DNA of 64,000 bases from Geothrix fuzhouensis (lineage in GTDB: Bacteria; Acidobacteriota; Holophagae; Holophagales; Holophagaceae), in the NCBI RefSeq assembly GCF_024609325.1, contig NZ_JANHMQ010000002.1, forward strand, positions 310,001-374,000, written 5' to 3'. Numbering within the stretch: the first letter of the stretch is position 1; each line of letters starts with the position of its first letter. Below, piece by piece: positions 9,624-18,887 of this stretch. The notes below the pieces were generated by a model that worked only from the letters and a program-made list of their open reading frames with translations, did no database searches and had not been told where the DNA came from. The position numbers and the translations under genes are program-made.

Positions 9624-10577
9624 CTAGGCCAGGATCCCGGACAGGCCGCGACCGAGGTCGGCCGCGATCTGCTTGGTGTCGTACTTGCGGCCCACCTGCA
9701 CCATGGCGGTGCCCGAGAAGCCGCGGTCCTCGTTCTCCCAGACGCGCACCAGGGTGCCCTTCTCGGAAGACGAATAGACCTGGGACTCGCGGTTGGCGCC
9801 CTTGAGGTTGAAGTTCTGGACCTTCAGCAGGGCGGCGAAGGTGATCTGCTCGGTGCCGATCTCCTGGGTGGGGGCTTTGTGGCCGAGGAAGAAGGTGTCA
9901 CCCCAGATGTAGTCCAGCACCTCGGCCCGGCCCCGGACGGCGGTGTTGGCCTTCATGGTGGGGACAAACACCTCGTCCACCTCCAGGATGGAGGCAAGAT
10001 CCTGCCGGGTGATGGAACCGGGGCGGGTATTGGCGCGCAGGGCCACCACCTTGGGGTGGTAGATCAGGCGGTCGTAGACCCGCTTGCCGACCACGGCGAT
10101 GTTCGCCGGCATGGCCAGCTTCTGGGCCAGGGTCTTGGCGTCCTTGATGGGGTCCGAGGTGTCGAGCGCCCAGCTGGAGCCGACGGCATCCTTGGTGAAA
10201 CTGTCCACCAGGGTGAAGCCCTGCTTCTCCCGCCACCGGTTGAGCGAATCCGTAAGGCCGGTGACGGCCTGCTGGATGCGGTTCACCTGCACGGGGGTCA
10301 GGTTCTCGATGTCGTAGGCGATGCCGGTCTTCAGGGCGAAGGGCTTCGCCAGGAAGGGCATCTGCGCCTCGGAGAAGTCCACCTCCTTGGCTTCGCCCAG
10401 GCGGGACATGGAGGGGTCGTCCATCCGGAAGGCGAACTCCCGGCCGAACTGGGTGTAGGTCCCGGCTTCGAGTTCGACCGGGATGGTGTTGAACAGCTCG
10501 TCCACGATGCCCCCGTCGCCCTTGTAGGCGATGGAGGTGCCGGGGAGCATGTTGATGACATCAGCGATGTGCAGCAT
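9624..10577 (-). CDS. major capsid protein (Mu-like major head subunit)
   Basis: 317 residues, starting MLHIADVINMLPGTSIAYKG. Length and position (after protease/scaffold and a small decoration-type gene) match the Mu gpT/HK97-fold major head subunit. The central region FALKTGIAYDIENLTPVQVN and the C-terminal NFNLKGANRESQVYSSSEKG are typical of these proteins. A ribosome-binding site TTAGGAG precedes the ATG. Confidence 0.85.
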   Translation of the reverse strand: MLHIADVINMLPGTSIAYKGDGGIVDELFNTIPVELEAGTYTQFGREFAFRMDDPSMSRLGEAKEVDFSEAQMPFLAKPFALKTGIAYDIENLTPVQVNRIQQAVTGLTDSLNRWREKQGFTLVDSFTKDAVGSSWALDTSDPIKDAKTLAQKLAMPANIAVVGKRVYDRLIYHPKVVALRANTRPGSITRQDLASILEVDEVFVPTMKANTAVRGRAEVLDYIWGDTFFLGHKAPTQEIGTEQITFAALLKVQNFNLKGANRESQVYSSSEKGTLVRVWENEDRGFSGTAMVQVGRKYDTKQIAADLGRGLSGILA

Positions 10578-10657
10578 TGCCTGGCTCCTAAAGAAGGTCT
10601 GAAGGGGGAGGGGAAGGTCGGGGCCTCACGGCCCAGGCAGACCCAGGCCCGAGGGGC

Positions 10658-11035
10658 CTAGATCACGACCTGGTGGGGGTGGATGAGGATGTCGACGGTG
10701 TCCCCGGCGGTGGTCACGGCGTTCCGGGCGAAGCCGACGCACCAGACCTTCTCGCCGCCTGCTCCGGCGGCCACGACCATACGGCCCTGGTTGTCGGTGG
10801 CGACGCTGTCATTGATGTTGAGGGCGCCGCCGGCCACGGCGGGGGCCACACCCGCGGTCTGGATGGCGGCCTCACCAGCGGTCGCCAGGGTGTCGTCGAC
10901 GAAGAGGCCGATGCACTTGACCTTCGCCACGGCGGGGATGGCGGCCACGCCCGTGGCGGGGTCCTCGTAGGCCGCCTTCATGGCGGTGATGTTGGTGGCG
11001 ATGGGGGCGTTGAGGGTCAGTCCGTATTGGGACAT
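10658..11035 (-). CDS. small capsid-associated (decoration-type) protein
   Basis: 125 residues, rich in Ala, Val, Gly and Thr (CIGLFVDDTLATAGEAAIQT), beta-like, between scaffold and major capsid genes. Proteins of this size here are usually head decoration proteins (DUF2190 type). The family is not certain. Confidence 0.6.
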   Translation of the reverse strand: MSQYGLTLNAPIATNITAMKAAYEDPATGVAAIPAVAKVKCIGLFVDDTLATAGEAAIQTAGVAPAVAGGALNINDSVATDNQGRMVVAAGAGGEKVWCVGFARNAVTTAGDTVDILIHPHQVVI

Positions 11036-11107
11036 GGATGAACTCCGGGAAAGGGTTGCGGAGAGGGGTCCCGGCTACCGGCCGGGGCGGGCAGAGAGGC
11101 GCCCGGC

Positions 11108-11599
11108 CTACTGGCCGTCGTTGTCGAGGTCCTGGGCAGCGCAGGCCACGGCGTCCGCGTGGGTCTTGCCGGCGGACTCGTACTTGTCCACCAGGGCCGC
11201 CATCTCCTTGGAGCGGTCACCCTTGGCCTTGGAGGCCAGCTCGACCGGAGGCTTGCCGGGGACCTTCAGGGGGGCCTTCAGCCCATGGGCCGCGCCTTCG
11301 GCCAGGACGGCCAGCAGCGCCTCGCGGGGCTTGGCACTCTTGCCGTCGGCCAGCTTCACCTCACCCTCGGCGGGCAGGGCGAGCAGCACGGGGGCCAGCA
11401 CCTCGGCCTGGGCCGGGGTGAGCTTCGAGTCCTTCACCAGCTCGGCGAGGCTGAGCTTCACGGTGGCGTTGTCGTGCTCCAGGGTCTGGGCGGCCAGCCT
11501 GGCCTCCAGCTCGGCGGTCTTCTTGGTGGCTTCCGCGAGGGCGGTTTCGGTGACGGCGGCCTTGTCCAGGGCCGCCTGCTGTTCGGGGGTCAGCGCCAT
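11108..11599 (-). CDS. nested scaffold protein (internal start)
   Basis: An in-frame ATG at 11599 (MALTPEQQAALDKAAVTETA) is preceded by AAGGAG with six bases between, a stronger site than most in this operon. It would give a 163-residue helical scaffold, parallel to Mu gpZ made inside gpI. That it is used is an inference from this signal and the Mu precedent. Confidence 0.6.
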   Translation of the reverse strand: MALTPEQQAALDKAAVTETALAEATKKTAELEARLAAQTLEHDNATVKLSLAELVKDSKLTPAQAEVLAPVLLALPAEGEVKLADGKSAKPREALLAVLAEGAAHGLKAPLKVPGKPPVELASKAKGDRSKEMAALVDKYESAGKTHADAVACAAQDLDNDGQ

Positions 11600-12262
11600 G
11601 GCTGCTCCTTGTGAGGCGGGCGGCTGAGGGCCGCCAGGGTTGGGGAGGGCTTCGTCGTCCAGGCCGAGGGCCAGGACAGGGACTTCGACCTCGCTGGCGT
11701 TTTCCGCCAACTGGAGGGGCCCGAGGTTCGGGCAGGCCGGGCTGTCGGTACCCAGCAGGGCGAGGGCCTTGAAGTTCCACTTCCCGGGCGTGGGATTGCT
11801 CGGGTGGGTGGGCGGCCACGCTTCGATGGACCGCATGAGGAACTCGCCGGACTTGACCTTGGCGCGCCCCAGATCATTGGGGGCCAGGGTAGCGAGCAGG
11901 GCCTTCCGGGGCTTGGTCTGCCCCGGCGGCGTGAACTCACCCAGGCGCAGGGCCTTCACCCAGCCGGCCGCCGGGCTCTCCTTGTCGGCATGGGTGATCT
12001 TGATGGGGGCGGGCTGGGCGGCGAAGTTGTAGGTCTCCACCAGCTCCCGCAGGACTGCCTCCGTGAAGGTGTGCCCGTTGAAGATCCCCGACGTGACCAC
12101 CGGGACCTCCGGACCCGCCAGGCAGATCAGGGAAGCCCCAGGCATGGGCGCAAGGGCCTTTAGACCCCGCTTAAACCTTTCGAGGAGGGCATAGGCCCAC
12201 CCGATCCAGGGGGAGATGCCCTTCGGGGCCTTGGAGGGGCCTTTCCGGCGAAATGGGTTCAT
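11108..12262 (-). CDS. Mu gpI-like prohead protease fused to scaffold
   Basis: 384 residues. The N-terminal 210 residues match the Mu protease I family (GIFNGHTFTEAVLRELVETY, KITHADKESPAAGWVKALRL, EFLMRSIEAWPP). The C-terminal part is a charged helical scaffold (LTPEQQAALDKAAVTETALA). In Mu the scaffold Z is made from an internal start in the same frame; a well-placed internal start exists here too (11599). The product cleaves scaffold during prohead maturation. It overlaps the portal gene by 4 nt. Confidence 0.85.
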   Translation of the reverse strand: MNPFRRKGPSKAPKGISPWIGWAYALLERFKRGLKALAPMPGASLICLAGPEVPVVTSGIFNGHTFTEAVLRELVETYNFAAQPAPIKITHADKESPAAGWVKALRLGEFTPPGQTKPRKALLATLAPNDLGRAKVKSGEFLMRSIEAWPPTHPSNPTPGKWNFKALALLGTDSPACPNLGPLQLAENASEVEVPVLALGLDDEALPNPGGPQPPASQGAAMALTPEQQAALDKAAVTETALAEATKKTAELEARLAAQTLEHDNATVKLSLAELVKDSKLTPAQAEVLAPVLLALPAEGEVKLADGKSAKPREALLAVLAEGAAHGLKAPLKVPGKPPVELASKAKGDRSKEMAALVDKYESAGKTHADAVACAAQDLDNDGQ

Positions 12263-14796
12263 CGGAGCCTCACACCCCGGCGCCAGGGGGCCGGGTCGGA
12301 AAGGACCTGAGGTCCCTGGGCCCGCGGCACGACGCCGCCCTGCGCGGGCACCAGGAGCACCTGGTCGTTGGGAAGGGGGAGCAGGTAGTTGAGCTGGAGG
12401 CCCAGCTGGCCTTCGGGGCCTTCCACGGGCGCCAGCCAGATCTCCGCCGGGGCCTGGAGGGCATCGAGCACGGCCTGGTTGGCGCCGGGGGCGGCGACCA
12501 CGCGGCCCGTGGGATCCGTCACCATGCCTTCCATAGGGGCGACCCTCGGCGGCGTGGGCGCCGGAGCCATGGGGCTGGTGGCGGGGCGATCCAGCCAGGA
12601 CCAGGCGGGGCTGCCTATGGGCAGGGGCTGCCAGGGCATGGCCTCCCGCGCCTGGCTGTCCAGGTAGCGGGCAAAGCTGGGGGCGCCCTTGCCGAAGCCG
12701 GCCTCGGGGGGCGTGTGCAGGCGCGGATCGGTGCTTTGGGTCACCTTGCGGTCGGCTTCCGCGGCCCGGATGCGGCAGCGGCAGCGGAAGCCCAGAGGTG
12801 GGGTGTGGGTGTCCCAGAAGGGATCGGTCTTGGGCCGGGTGACGCCATCGAGGATGCGGTGAGCAGGGCGCACCCGCTCATCTCCCGCCGTCACATAGGT
12901 CAGGTTCTGGACCAGGGGATTGGCCTGGAGGCCCGTCATCCGGCCGCCCATGTAGGCGCCATGGACCTGGGCATCGAAGGCCAGCCGCAGCCGATCCTCG
13001 GTGACGCCAAGGCCCGACAGTCGCGCCAGCCACGCGGCCTTCCACTCATCGAAGGGCGTCCCGGCGGCCAGGGCGTCGCCCATGGAGTCCTGGAGGTCCG
13101 TCAGCAGGTTCAGCTGGTCCACCCCAGCCACCCAGAAGGCCCGCGCCCGCAGTTCGGCATCCTTCAGACCTTCCACCTGGTCGAAGGTCAGGGGCAGCTT
13201 GCCCCGCAGCCAGGCCAGGGCCTGATCAGGCACCATGGCGTAGTCGATGGCGGGGCCGTCGGCCAGCTTGAGGGCCTGGGCTTCTTGGCCGGCCTCGAAG
13301 GCCCCCAGGTTCCGAGCCGCCTCCATGGCGGTGAAGAGCGCCTCCCCGGCACTGACCGGAAAGTCCCGGGCGACGGCCAGGGCTGCCGTCCAGGCATGGC
13401 CGAAGTCCTGGGCCTCCTGAAGGGCGGTGGCTACCAGTTGGGCCACCACGCCCTGGCGGCGGACATAGCCATCGGCCCACTGGGCCAGCATGGCGTCCGT
13501 GGGATCCAGGCCGGCATCCGCCAACTGAGCGGGATCGGGCTCGGGGGGGATTAGGGGAACCGCGGGCTTCCCAAGTGGCACCAGGTCCGCCACCGGGGCT
13601 TCGACCGGCTCCAGCTCGTCCTTGTCGTTCTGGGGCGCCGGGATGCCGAAGGTCTCCCGCAGCCAGACCACAGAAGGTTCCATCCCTTCTTTGCGAAGGG
13701 TGGTGACGGACGCCAGGCGATCCTTGAGGCTGGCCTTGACCTGCTTTTCCAGCCGGAAGAGCGGGGGCACCTCGTCGGGGCCCAGATTCAGGGTGACGAT
13801 CCAGGGGATGAGTGTGCGGTTGAGGGTGGCTTCGATGCGGCGGGCGTCCGCGCTCTCCTGACGGTCGGACTGCTCCTGGTGGACACCACCCAGGGCCTGG
13901 GTGCCGTGGCGCCCCTCGCTGGTGGTGAGCGTGTTGCCCAGGATGCCCGTGGCGATCTCAGCGTTCGCAGCGTCCACCAGCTTCACGCCCATCTCGAACT
14001 TGCTGTCGAGCTTGATGGGCTCGCAGGTCATCCCTTCGGGGATCACCACGCCGGGGCTGTCCATGAGCCTTGCGGCGATCTGGATGTAGCGGTTCTGCTC
14101 CTCATCCTGAGTGCCGTCCGGGTAGCGGAACACCATGCGGTCGTGGGCGTAGCGCGGATAATCCCGGTAGGTGGCATAGGCGATGGCCACCTTGACCCGC
14201 ACCCAGCGGGGGATGGTGCGGCCCCTGCCTAGGCCCCAGGGGTTGCGGAAGTGGCTGCCGTGCCGGTGCAGGATCAGCTTGCCGGGCTCGGCCACCTGGC
14301 CGCCCACCATGGGCTGGCGGTCGGGATCGAAGCTCAGGTGGATGGGCTCGAAACTCTCCAGGTCCACCGGCAGCAATTCGCCCTTCACCACGTCCCAGTG
14401 GACCTCCAGGGGCACCAGGCCGTAGTAGGCGGCCTTGGCCATTTCCTCGATGTCCTGCACCAGGTTCAGGCCCTTGAGGGCGCGGCGGACCAGGTCCATG
14501 GCCCGGGGCGACGTGCCCGGCTGGGGCACCAGGTCCCAGGGCAGATCGGCCACCACCTGGCAGCGCAGGTCCAGGCAGGCGGCGGCCTTGGGATCGCGCA
14601 GCGCGTCGTGCAGCTCGCGCCAGGTGCCGATGCCCTCGGTGCCCGTGTCCAGGTTGGGATTGAAGGTGCGGCCCAGGCCCAGCCAGGGGATCTGGTAGCC
14701 CGTGTCCCTCAGGACGCCCATCTGATTCGGAGCCTTCTTCTGGCCCTGGACAGGGGCACCCTGGCTGGCGGCGGAAGGACGGCGGCGGCGGGTCAC
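12259..14796 (-). CDS. portal protein (DUF935/Mu gp29) fused to MuF-type head morphogenesis protein
   Basis: 845 residues. Residues 1-400 fit the DUF935 portal: GVLRDTGYQIPWLGLGRTFN, then PLEVHWDV, HRHGSHFRNPWGLGRG and a helical stem/wing region. Residues after about 540 fit the SPP1 gp7/MuF family, with the conserved end DERVRPAHRILDGV and PLGFRCRCRI. In Mu these are two genes (gp29 and gpF); here they form one continuous frame. The portal is the DNA-entry ring and the MuF part a minor head protein carried with it. It overlaps the terminase gene by 4 nt. Confidence 0.88.
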   Translation of the reverse strand: MTRRRRPSAASQGAPVQGQKKAPNQMGVLRDTGYQIPWLGLGRTFNPNLDTGTEGIGTWRELHDALRDPKAAACLDLRCQVVADLPWDLVPQPGTSPRAMDLVRRALKGLNLVQDIEEMAKAAYYGLVPLEVHWDVVKGELLPVDLESFEPIHLSFDPDRQPMVGGQVAEPGKLILHRHGSHFRNPWGLGRGRTIPRWVRVKVAIAYATYRDYPRYAHDRMVFRYPDGTQDEEQNRYIQIAARLMDSPGVVIPEGMTCEPIKLDSKFEMGVKLVDAANAEIATGILGNTLTTSEGRHGTQALGGVHQEQSDRQESADARRIEATLNRTLIPWIVTLNLGPDEVPPLFRLEKQVKASLKDRLASVTTLRKEGMEPSVVWLRETFGIPAPQNDKDELEPVEAPVADLVPLGKPAVPLIPPEPDPAQLADAGLDPTDAMLAQWADGYVRRQGVVAQLVATALQEAQDFGHAWTAALAVARDFPVSAGEALFTAMEAARNLGAFEAGQEAQALKLADGPAIDYAMVPDQALAWLRGKLPLTFDQVEGLKDAELRARAFWVAGVDQLNLLTDLQDSMGDALAAGTPFDEWKAAWLARLSGLGVTEDRLRLAFDAQVHGAYMGGRMTGLQANPLVQNLTYVTAGDERVRPAHRILDGVTRPKTDPFWDTHTPPLGFRCRCRIRAAEADRKVTQSTDPRLHTPPEAGFGKGAPSFARYLDSQAREAMPWQPLPIGSPAWSWLDRPATSPMAPAPTPPRVAPMEGMVTDPTGRVVAAPGANQAVLDALQAPAEIWLAPVEGPEGQLGLQLNYLLPLPNDQVLLVPAQGGVVPRAQGPQVLSDPAPWRRGVRLR

Positions 14797-16463
14797 AGGC
14801 GCACCTCGAAGGATTCACGGCTGGGCTTCAGGCCCAGGCCCGCGCCAGCGAAGGGCTTCTTCTTCCAGCGGCCCGCCACGGCGCCCTGGAGGGCATCCGG
14901 GCCGTCGTCGTTGGCGCCCTTGGGGAACTGGAGCAGCTGGGCCTGGAGCTTGCGGATGCCACTGGCCCCTCCCACCAGGCAGGGCTGGAGGTTGCCATTG
15001 CCCTTCGCCATGGGGCTGAGTTGGGGGAAGAGGATCCGGCCCGTCTCGATGTGCGGGGCCATGCTCTCGATGCGGGCGACCTTGTCCCCCTTGGGCTTCA
15101 CCAGCGCGATGGGGACCAGAATCCCCTCCTCCGCCGAGAGCAGGCCCACGATCTCCGCCAGGGATTCCTGGTAGGCCACATCCTCGGATTGCACCTTGCC
15201 GGGGTAGGCCTCCCGCTGGGCGAGGATGGCCTTGCCGGTGAGGGTGGCGCCGATCCGCTTGATGACGGCATCCAGCACGTAGCAGATGCCGTTGGCGTAG
15301 CCCACCGTCACCAGGGCGGTGTAGTCACCCCGGCGCTTGCCCGTGGCGGGATCCACATGGGTGAGGATCTCCAGGCGCTCGGGCAGCCGGTCGTATTCCT
15401 GGAAAGCCTTGAAGGGCTTCTCATCATCGCCCTGGGCGCGGTTCTCCATCTCCTGGGCGAAGGACCCGGGATCCTCGGCATCCATGGTGGAGCGCAGCCA
15501 GCGCAGGTGGCCGGCAGGGAAGCGCTCAGGCCAGAGGGGCGTCTCCTGCTCGTCCCAGCAGCGCCAGATGGCCCCGCCGAACATGCGCAGGACCGAGCAG
15601 AGCAGGCTGTCTTCGTGCAGGATGGTGCCCCACACGGCCAGGGCGCCGCAGCTGGGGTCCAGCGCGGGCAGCACGGCCTTGATGAACCAGCGGCGGAGCT
15701 TCTTGCGGCGGTCGGGGTTCTCCACCGCCTCGTCGTTCTCCACGTCGTCTAGGATGATCAGGTCGGGACGGCGCCCCTGGAAGGTGCGACCGCGCAGGCG
15801 CTGGCCCGAGCCGAAGGCCTGGAGCCGGGCCAGCCGGAAGGCGGCCTTCTCTCCCGCGGGGCCCGCGGGCACCACCAGGTCTATGAGCCCCTCGGGGCCC
15901 TCGGTCTCGATCTGGCCGAAGTCGCAGCGGATGCGGGGACTTTCCTCCATCAGCGTGCGCACGGCCTCGATGAAGCCCTTGGCCTGGTCCTGGGTGTCGC
16001 TGACCACCTGCACGTAGCCCTTGCGGCCCGTGAGGATCACCCAGGCGCTGAAGGCCAGGGTGCCCCAGGTGCTCTTGGCGTGGCCGCGAGGCGCGGCGGT
16101 GGCCATGGCGTGGATCTCTGCCGCCTCCAGGGCGTCATCCGCCGCCAGCACCACCTCGCCGAAGGGGCCGGGATCGCGCACGGGCGCGGGCTTCCCGTCG
16201 CCCAGGGCCTGGCAGCCGGTGGCGATGGCGTCATGCAGGACACAGCCCTCGCCCTGGATCAGGTCGGGCAGGTAGTTCTTGCAGAATGTTTGGAATTTTG
16301 CCTGGGCGGCCTGGCGCCGGGCGCGGGCAGCCTGGGCCGTGCGGGCATCCGGAGGGAAGTCCTCCATCTCCCGCAGCCGGGCGATGAGCTGCTCCAGCTC
16401 CTCGGTCTTGCGGCGGGCCTTGGCGGCCGTGGCCTTGGGGATGTGGACGCGGGGGCCGGTCAT
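14793..16463 (-). CDS. terminase large subunit (Mu gp28 type)
   Basis: 556 residues. It carries an ATPase Walker A at residues 124-131 (APRGHAKS), Walker B at 234-242 (DLIILDDVE), and a C-terminal RNase H-like nuclease with Asp in HVDPATGKRRGDYTALVTVG and the late DDGPDALQGAV acidic motif. It packages DNA into proheads and cuts it at a full head, in transposable phages from host DNA outside the phage end. It overlaps both neighbours by 4 nt. Confidence 0.93.
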   Translation of the reverse strand: MTGPRVHIPKATAAKARRKTEELEQLIARLREMEDFPPDARTAQAARARRQAAQAKFQTFCKNYLPDLIQGEGCVLHDAIATGCQALGDGKPAPVRDPGPFGEVVLAADDALEAAEIHAMATAAPRGHAKSTWGTLAFSAWVILTGRKGYVQVVSDTQDQAKGFIEAVRTLMEESPRIRCDFGQIETEGPEGLIDLVVPAGPAGEKAAFRLARLQAFGSGQRLRGRTFQGRRPDLIILDDVENDEAVENPDRRKKLRRWFIKAVLPALDPSCGALAVWGTILHEDSLLCSVLRMFGGAIWRCWDEQETPLWPERFPAGHLRWLRSTMDAEDPGSFAQEMENRAQGDDEKPFKAFQEYDRLPERLEILTHVDPATGKRRGDYTALVTVGYANGICYVLDAVIKRIGATLTGKAILAQREAYPGKVQSEDVAYQESLAEIVGLLSAEEGILVPIALVKPKGDKVARIESMAPHIETGRILFPQLSPMAKGNGNLQPCLVGGASGIRKLQAQLLQFPKGANDDGPDALQGAVAGRWKKKPFAGAGLGLKPSRESFEVRL

Positions 16464-16933
16464 CCGTTCCTCCGGCTCACGTCGTCCAGGAAGGCCTTCC
16501 AGGCTTCCAGCAGGCGCGGGGCCTCATTGGGGAACTCCCGCAGCACGAAGGCCTGGAAGTCCTCGCCCACCACCAGCGCGGCGTCGACCAGGCGGAAGCC
16601 CTGTTGCTTGGCGATGAGGGCCTTGAAGCGGTTGACGTTGGTCAGCAGGGCCAGCAGCGCCTCGGGCTCCAGCGTGGCGGCGGAGGTCTCCAGGCGGCCC
16701 AGCAGCTTGCGCAGGGCGCGGTCCTCCAACTCCTCCAAGGAGATCCCGTGGACCTCCACCCAGGTGGCGCGGGCTTCACGCCAGCCCAGATCGCGGATCC
16801 AGCTCTGCACCGTGCGGCTGGAGGCCCCGATCACCTTGGCCACCTGGTCCGCCGAGGCGCCCTCTTCCACGAAGAGCCGCCGGGCCTTGACCCGGTGCTC
16901 CTCGCCGAAGCGCGTGTTGCCGTGAACCGTCAT
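16460..16933 (-). CDS. terminase small subunit-like (DUF1804/Mu gp27 type)
   Basis: 157 residues from the ATG at 16933. An N-terminal helix-turn-helix (VKARRLFVEEGASADQVAKV, then SSRTVQSWIRDLGW) is followed by a helical domain, the layout of Mu gp27. It recognises the packaging site and recruits the large subunit, encoded directly downstream with a 4-nt overlap. Confidence 0.8.
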   Translation of the reverse strand: MTVHGNTRFGEEHRVKARRLFVEEGASADQVAKVIGASSRTVQSWIRDLGWREARATWVEVHGISLEELEDRALRKLLGRLETSAATLEPEALLALLTNVNRFKALIAKQQGFRLVDAALVVGEDFQAFVLREFPNEAPRLLEAWKAFLDDVSRRNG

Positions 16934-16937
16934 CGGG

Positions 16938-17579
16938 TCACCAGGAAAAGCCAAGGACGAGGCCTTGGCGGTCAGGAAGTGCCCAGCCGCCCACGAACAC
17001 ACGGGGCGCCAGGTCGTAGGTGGTCACCAGGCCAAACTGCTTGCCCTCCCCGCGCTGGGGCGGGGCCCACAGCAGGCCGGTCCGCCAGGGATGGGGCTGG
17101 AGCATTGGCAGGCGCAGCTCCGTGCGGCGCTCCACCTGGCGGACACCGCCAAGGGAGACCGGGAGGCCCGCGCACTCGGCCCAGCCCGTGGACTCCGCCA
17201 CGACCTGGTTCCCCTCCAGATGCAGGGCGGTGGCCACATGGAGGGTGGGTGAAGGACAGGGGCGATCCTGGGGCAGGTTCAACGTCCAGTCCGTCGTCCA
17301 GGCGGGCTGGGGCGCATTGGGGATGGGCGGGGCGGCCGGCTCACCCGGCTCAACCCGGGCGGTGATGACGGTCCGGGGCTGAGGCTTGGCGCCCTTCCCT
17401 TGCATCACCCGCACGTCCTGAGCGCTGTGGTCGGCCTCGGGCGCCTTGCGGTCGCCCCCCACCACCAGCACCCGGGGTGGCAGCACCTTGGCGTGCCGCA
17501 GGCCCAGGGTCAGACCCCCGAAGAAGCCCCCCAGGGCCGCCAGGGCCAGGAGCGCGAGCGCGGCCGTCAAGCGGTTCAT
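16938..17579 (-). CDS. membrane-anchored lysis-region protein, spanin candidate
   Basis: 213 residues with an N-terminal membrane segment (LTAALALLALAALGGFFGGL) and a long soluble, proline-rich domain. It follows the transglycosylase with a 4-nt overlap, where phages place inner spanins, but it lacks an obvious coiled coil, so the spanin role is only a suggestion. Confidence 0.5.
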   Translation of the reverse strand: MNRLTAALALLALAALGGFFGGLTLGLRHAKVLPPRVLVVGGDRKAPEADHSAQDVRVMQGKGAKPQPRTVITARVEPGEPAAPPIPNAPQPAWTTDWTLNLPQDRPCPSPTLHVATALHLEGNQVVAESTGWAECAGLPVSLGGVRQVERRTELRLPMLQPHPWRTGLLWAPPQRGEGKQFGLVTTYDLAPRVFVGGWALPDRQGLVLGFSW

Positions 17580-18127
17580 GCGGCCCCCCGCGTGCTCATC
17601 TGGCGGAGCTGCGCCCGGAAGCGGCGGTTGCGGATCAGATAGCCCGTGGTCTCGGCGGCATGGGCCGGGCCGGTCACCCGGGGCAGGGCCCGCAGCCAGG
17701 CCTCCGAACCCACCAGGCCGAGGCCATCGGCCAGGCGCCGAGCCTTGCGGATGTTGCCCAGGCCCGCGTTGTAGGCGCCCAGGGCGGGATCGAGCTGGCC
17801 GCCGCAGCGGGCTTCCAGCCAGAGCATGTAGCGGTGCTGGGCCTGGATACTGGCGATGGGGTCGAAGGGATCGGCGCCGGGCGCCCATTCGGCCCAGGTG
17901 GCGGGCATGAACTGGGCGAGGCCCCGGGCACCCACGGGCGACACGGCGCGGGGGTTGAAGGCGCTCTCCGCCTGCACCTGGGCCGCCCGGTCGATCCAGC
18001 GGGGACCGGCCACGGCGCGGAAGGTGGGCTCGAAGGGCACCGCCGCATGGGCCGCGCAGGCCCCCGCGAGGATGGCCACGAAGCCCAGCAGCGTCAGGAT
18101 CGCTATTCGCCAGCGGAGGGGCGTCAC
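17576..18127 (-). CDS. endolysin, lytic transglycosylase (SLT) family
   Basis: 183 residues. A signal or signal-anchor segment (residues 8-28) precedes an SLT domain: the catalytic Glu in QVQAESAFNPRAVSP, then GARGLAQFMPATW, and AYNAGLGNI, all conserved in soluble lytic transglycosylases. It cleaves peptidoglycan at the end of the lytic cycle. The N-terminal membrane segment suggests export without a holin, as with SAR endolysins. Confidence 0.88.
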   Translation of the reverse strand: MTPLRWRIAILTLLGFVAILAGACAAHAAVPFEPTFRAVAGPRWIDRAAQVQAESAFNPRAVSPVGARGLAQFMPATWAEWAPGADPFDPIASIQAQHRYMLWLEARCGGQLDPALGAYNAGLGNIRKARRLADGLGLVGSEAWLRALPRVTGPAHAAETTGYLIRNRRFRAQLRQMSTRGAA

Positions 18128-18546
18128 CTCAGCACCGCCGCCGCGAGGATGAACAGGCCCAGCAGCAGGGCGCCGAAGACCGCGCCCGCGCTAAGGGTCT
18201 TGCTGGCCTCGGTGTAGCCCGAGTCCTTCACGGTGTCCCAGTGGAAGAGCCGCTGACCCAGGGCGCTGCGGTCGAGCAGCTGGAACGCCAGCACGGCGAG
18301 CACCACGCTGGCGGCGGCCAGCCCCAGCGCCACCCAGGCCCGGAAGCTGATGGTGGTGGCCAGGATGGCGCCTTCCCAGCCCGGCTGGTCCGCGGCCACC
18401 GGCAGGGCCGCATGGTTCAAGCGGTAGGTGATGGCGCCGATGAGGGCCACCACCAGGGTGAGGACGGCCTTGATGACCTTGCCGCGCAGGGCGGCGGGGA
18501 CCTTGAAGCCGGGGGCAGTGAAGATGAAGCGGAGGAGGGCGATCAT
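18124..18546 (-). CDS. holin-like membrane protein
   Basis: 140 residues with three hydrophobic segments (about 24-40, 70-92, 118-138), lying directly before the endolysin gene with a 4-nt overlap. Size and position fit a holin. No family motif is visible. Confidence 0.6.
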   Translation of the reverse strand: MIALLRFIFTAPGFKVPAALRGKVIKAVLTLVVALIGAITYRLNHAALPVAADQPGWEGAILATTISFRAWVALGLAAASVVLAVLAFQLLDRSALGQRLFHWDTVKDSGYTEASKTLSAGAVFGALLLGLFILAAAVLR

Positions 18547-18887
18547 TCGGGCGTCCTTCCATGGGCGGCACTGGGCGCAGCCTGGCCTGGGGTGGGGGCC
18601 GGGATCTGCTCCAGGTCCCGGAAGTGGCGGTACGCGGTGATGGCCCCGAAGAGCAGCGTCAGGGTCGTGGGCACGCCCACCAGCAGCGAGGCCCGCACGT
18701 TGCCCCGGAAGCGCTCCAAGGTGCTCACCCGGGTCAGCAGGCCTTCCTCGGGCACGGAGGGATGGCCGAAGATGGTGGTCTTCATGCTGTCCAGGTCCAC
18801 CAGCAGGGCCGCCAGCGCCTGATCCCGGGGATCGGCACTGGCTTGCAGGTGGCGGACCAGGTGGTCATGGGGATGAGGGAGTGGCAT
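18543..18887 (-). CDS. small membrane protein, first gene of the late lysis block
   Basis: 114 residues from the ATG at 18887, with one hydrophobic segment near residues 69-87 (ASLLVGVPTTLTLLFGAITA). It might be a second holin or an anti-holin. No similarity is recognised. Confidence 0.6.
   Translation of the reverse strand: MPLPHPHDHLVRHLQASADPRDQALAALLVDLDSMKTTIFGHPSVPEEGLLTRVSTLERFRGNVRASLLVGVPTTLTLLFGAITAYRHFRDLEQIPAPTPGQAAPSAAHGRTPE

Noticed and set aside
12253-13554. Plus-strand frame of 433 codons in the portal region
   Set aside because: Antisense to the portal/MuF gene, no family features, Gly/Arg/His-rich.
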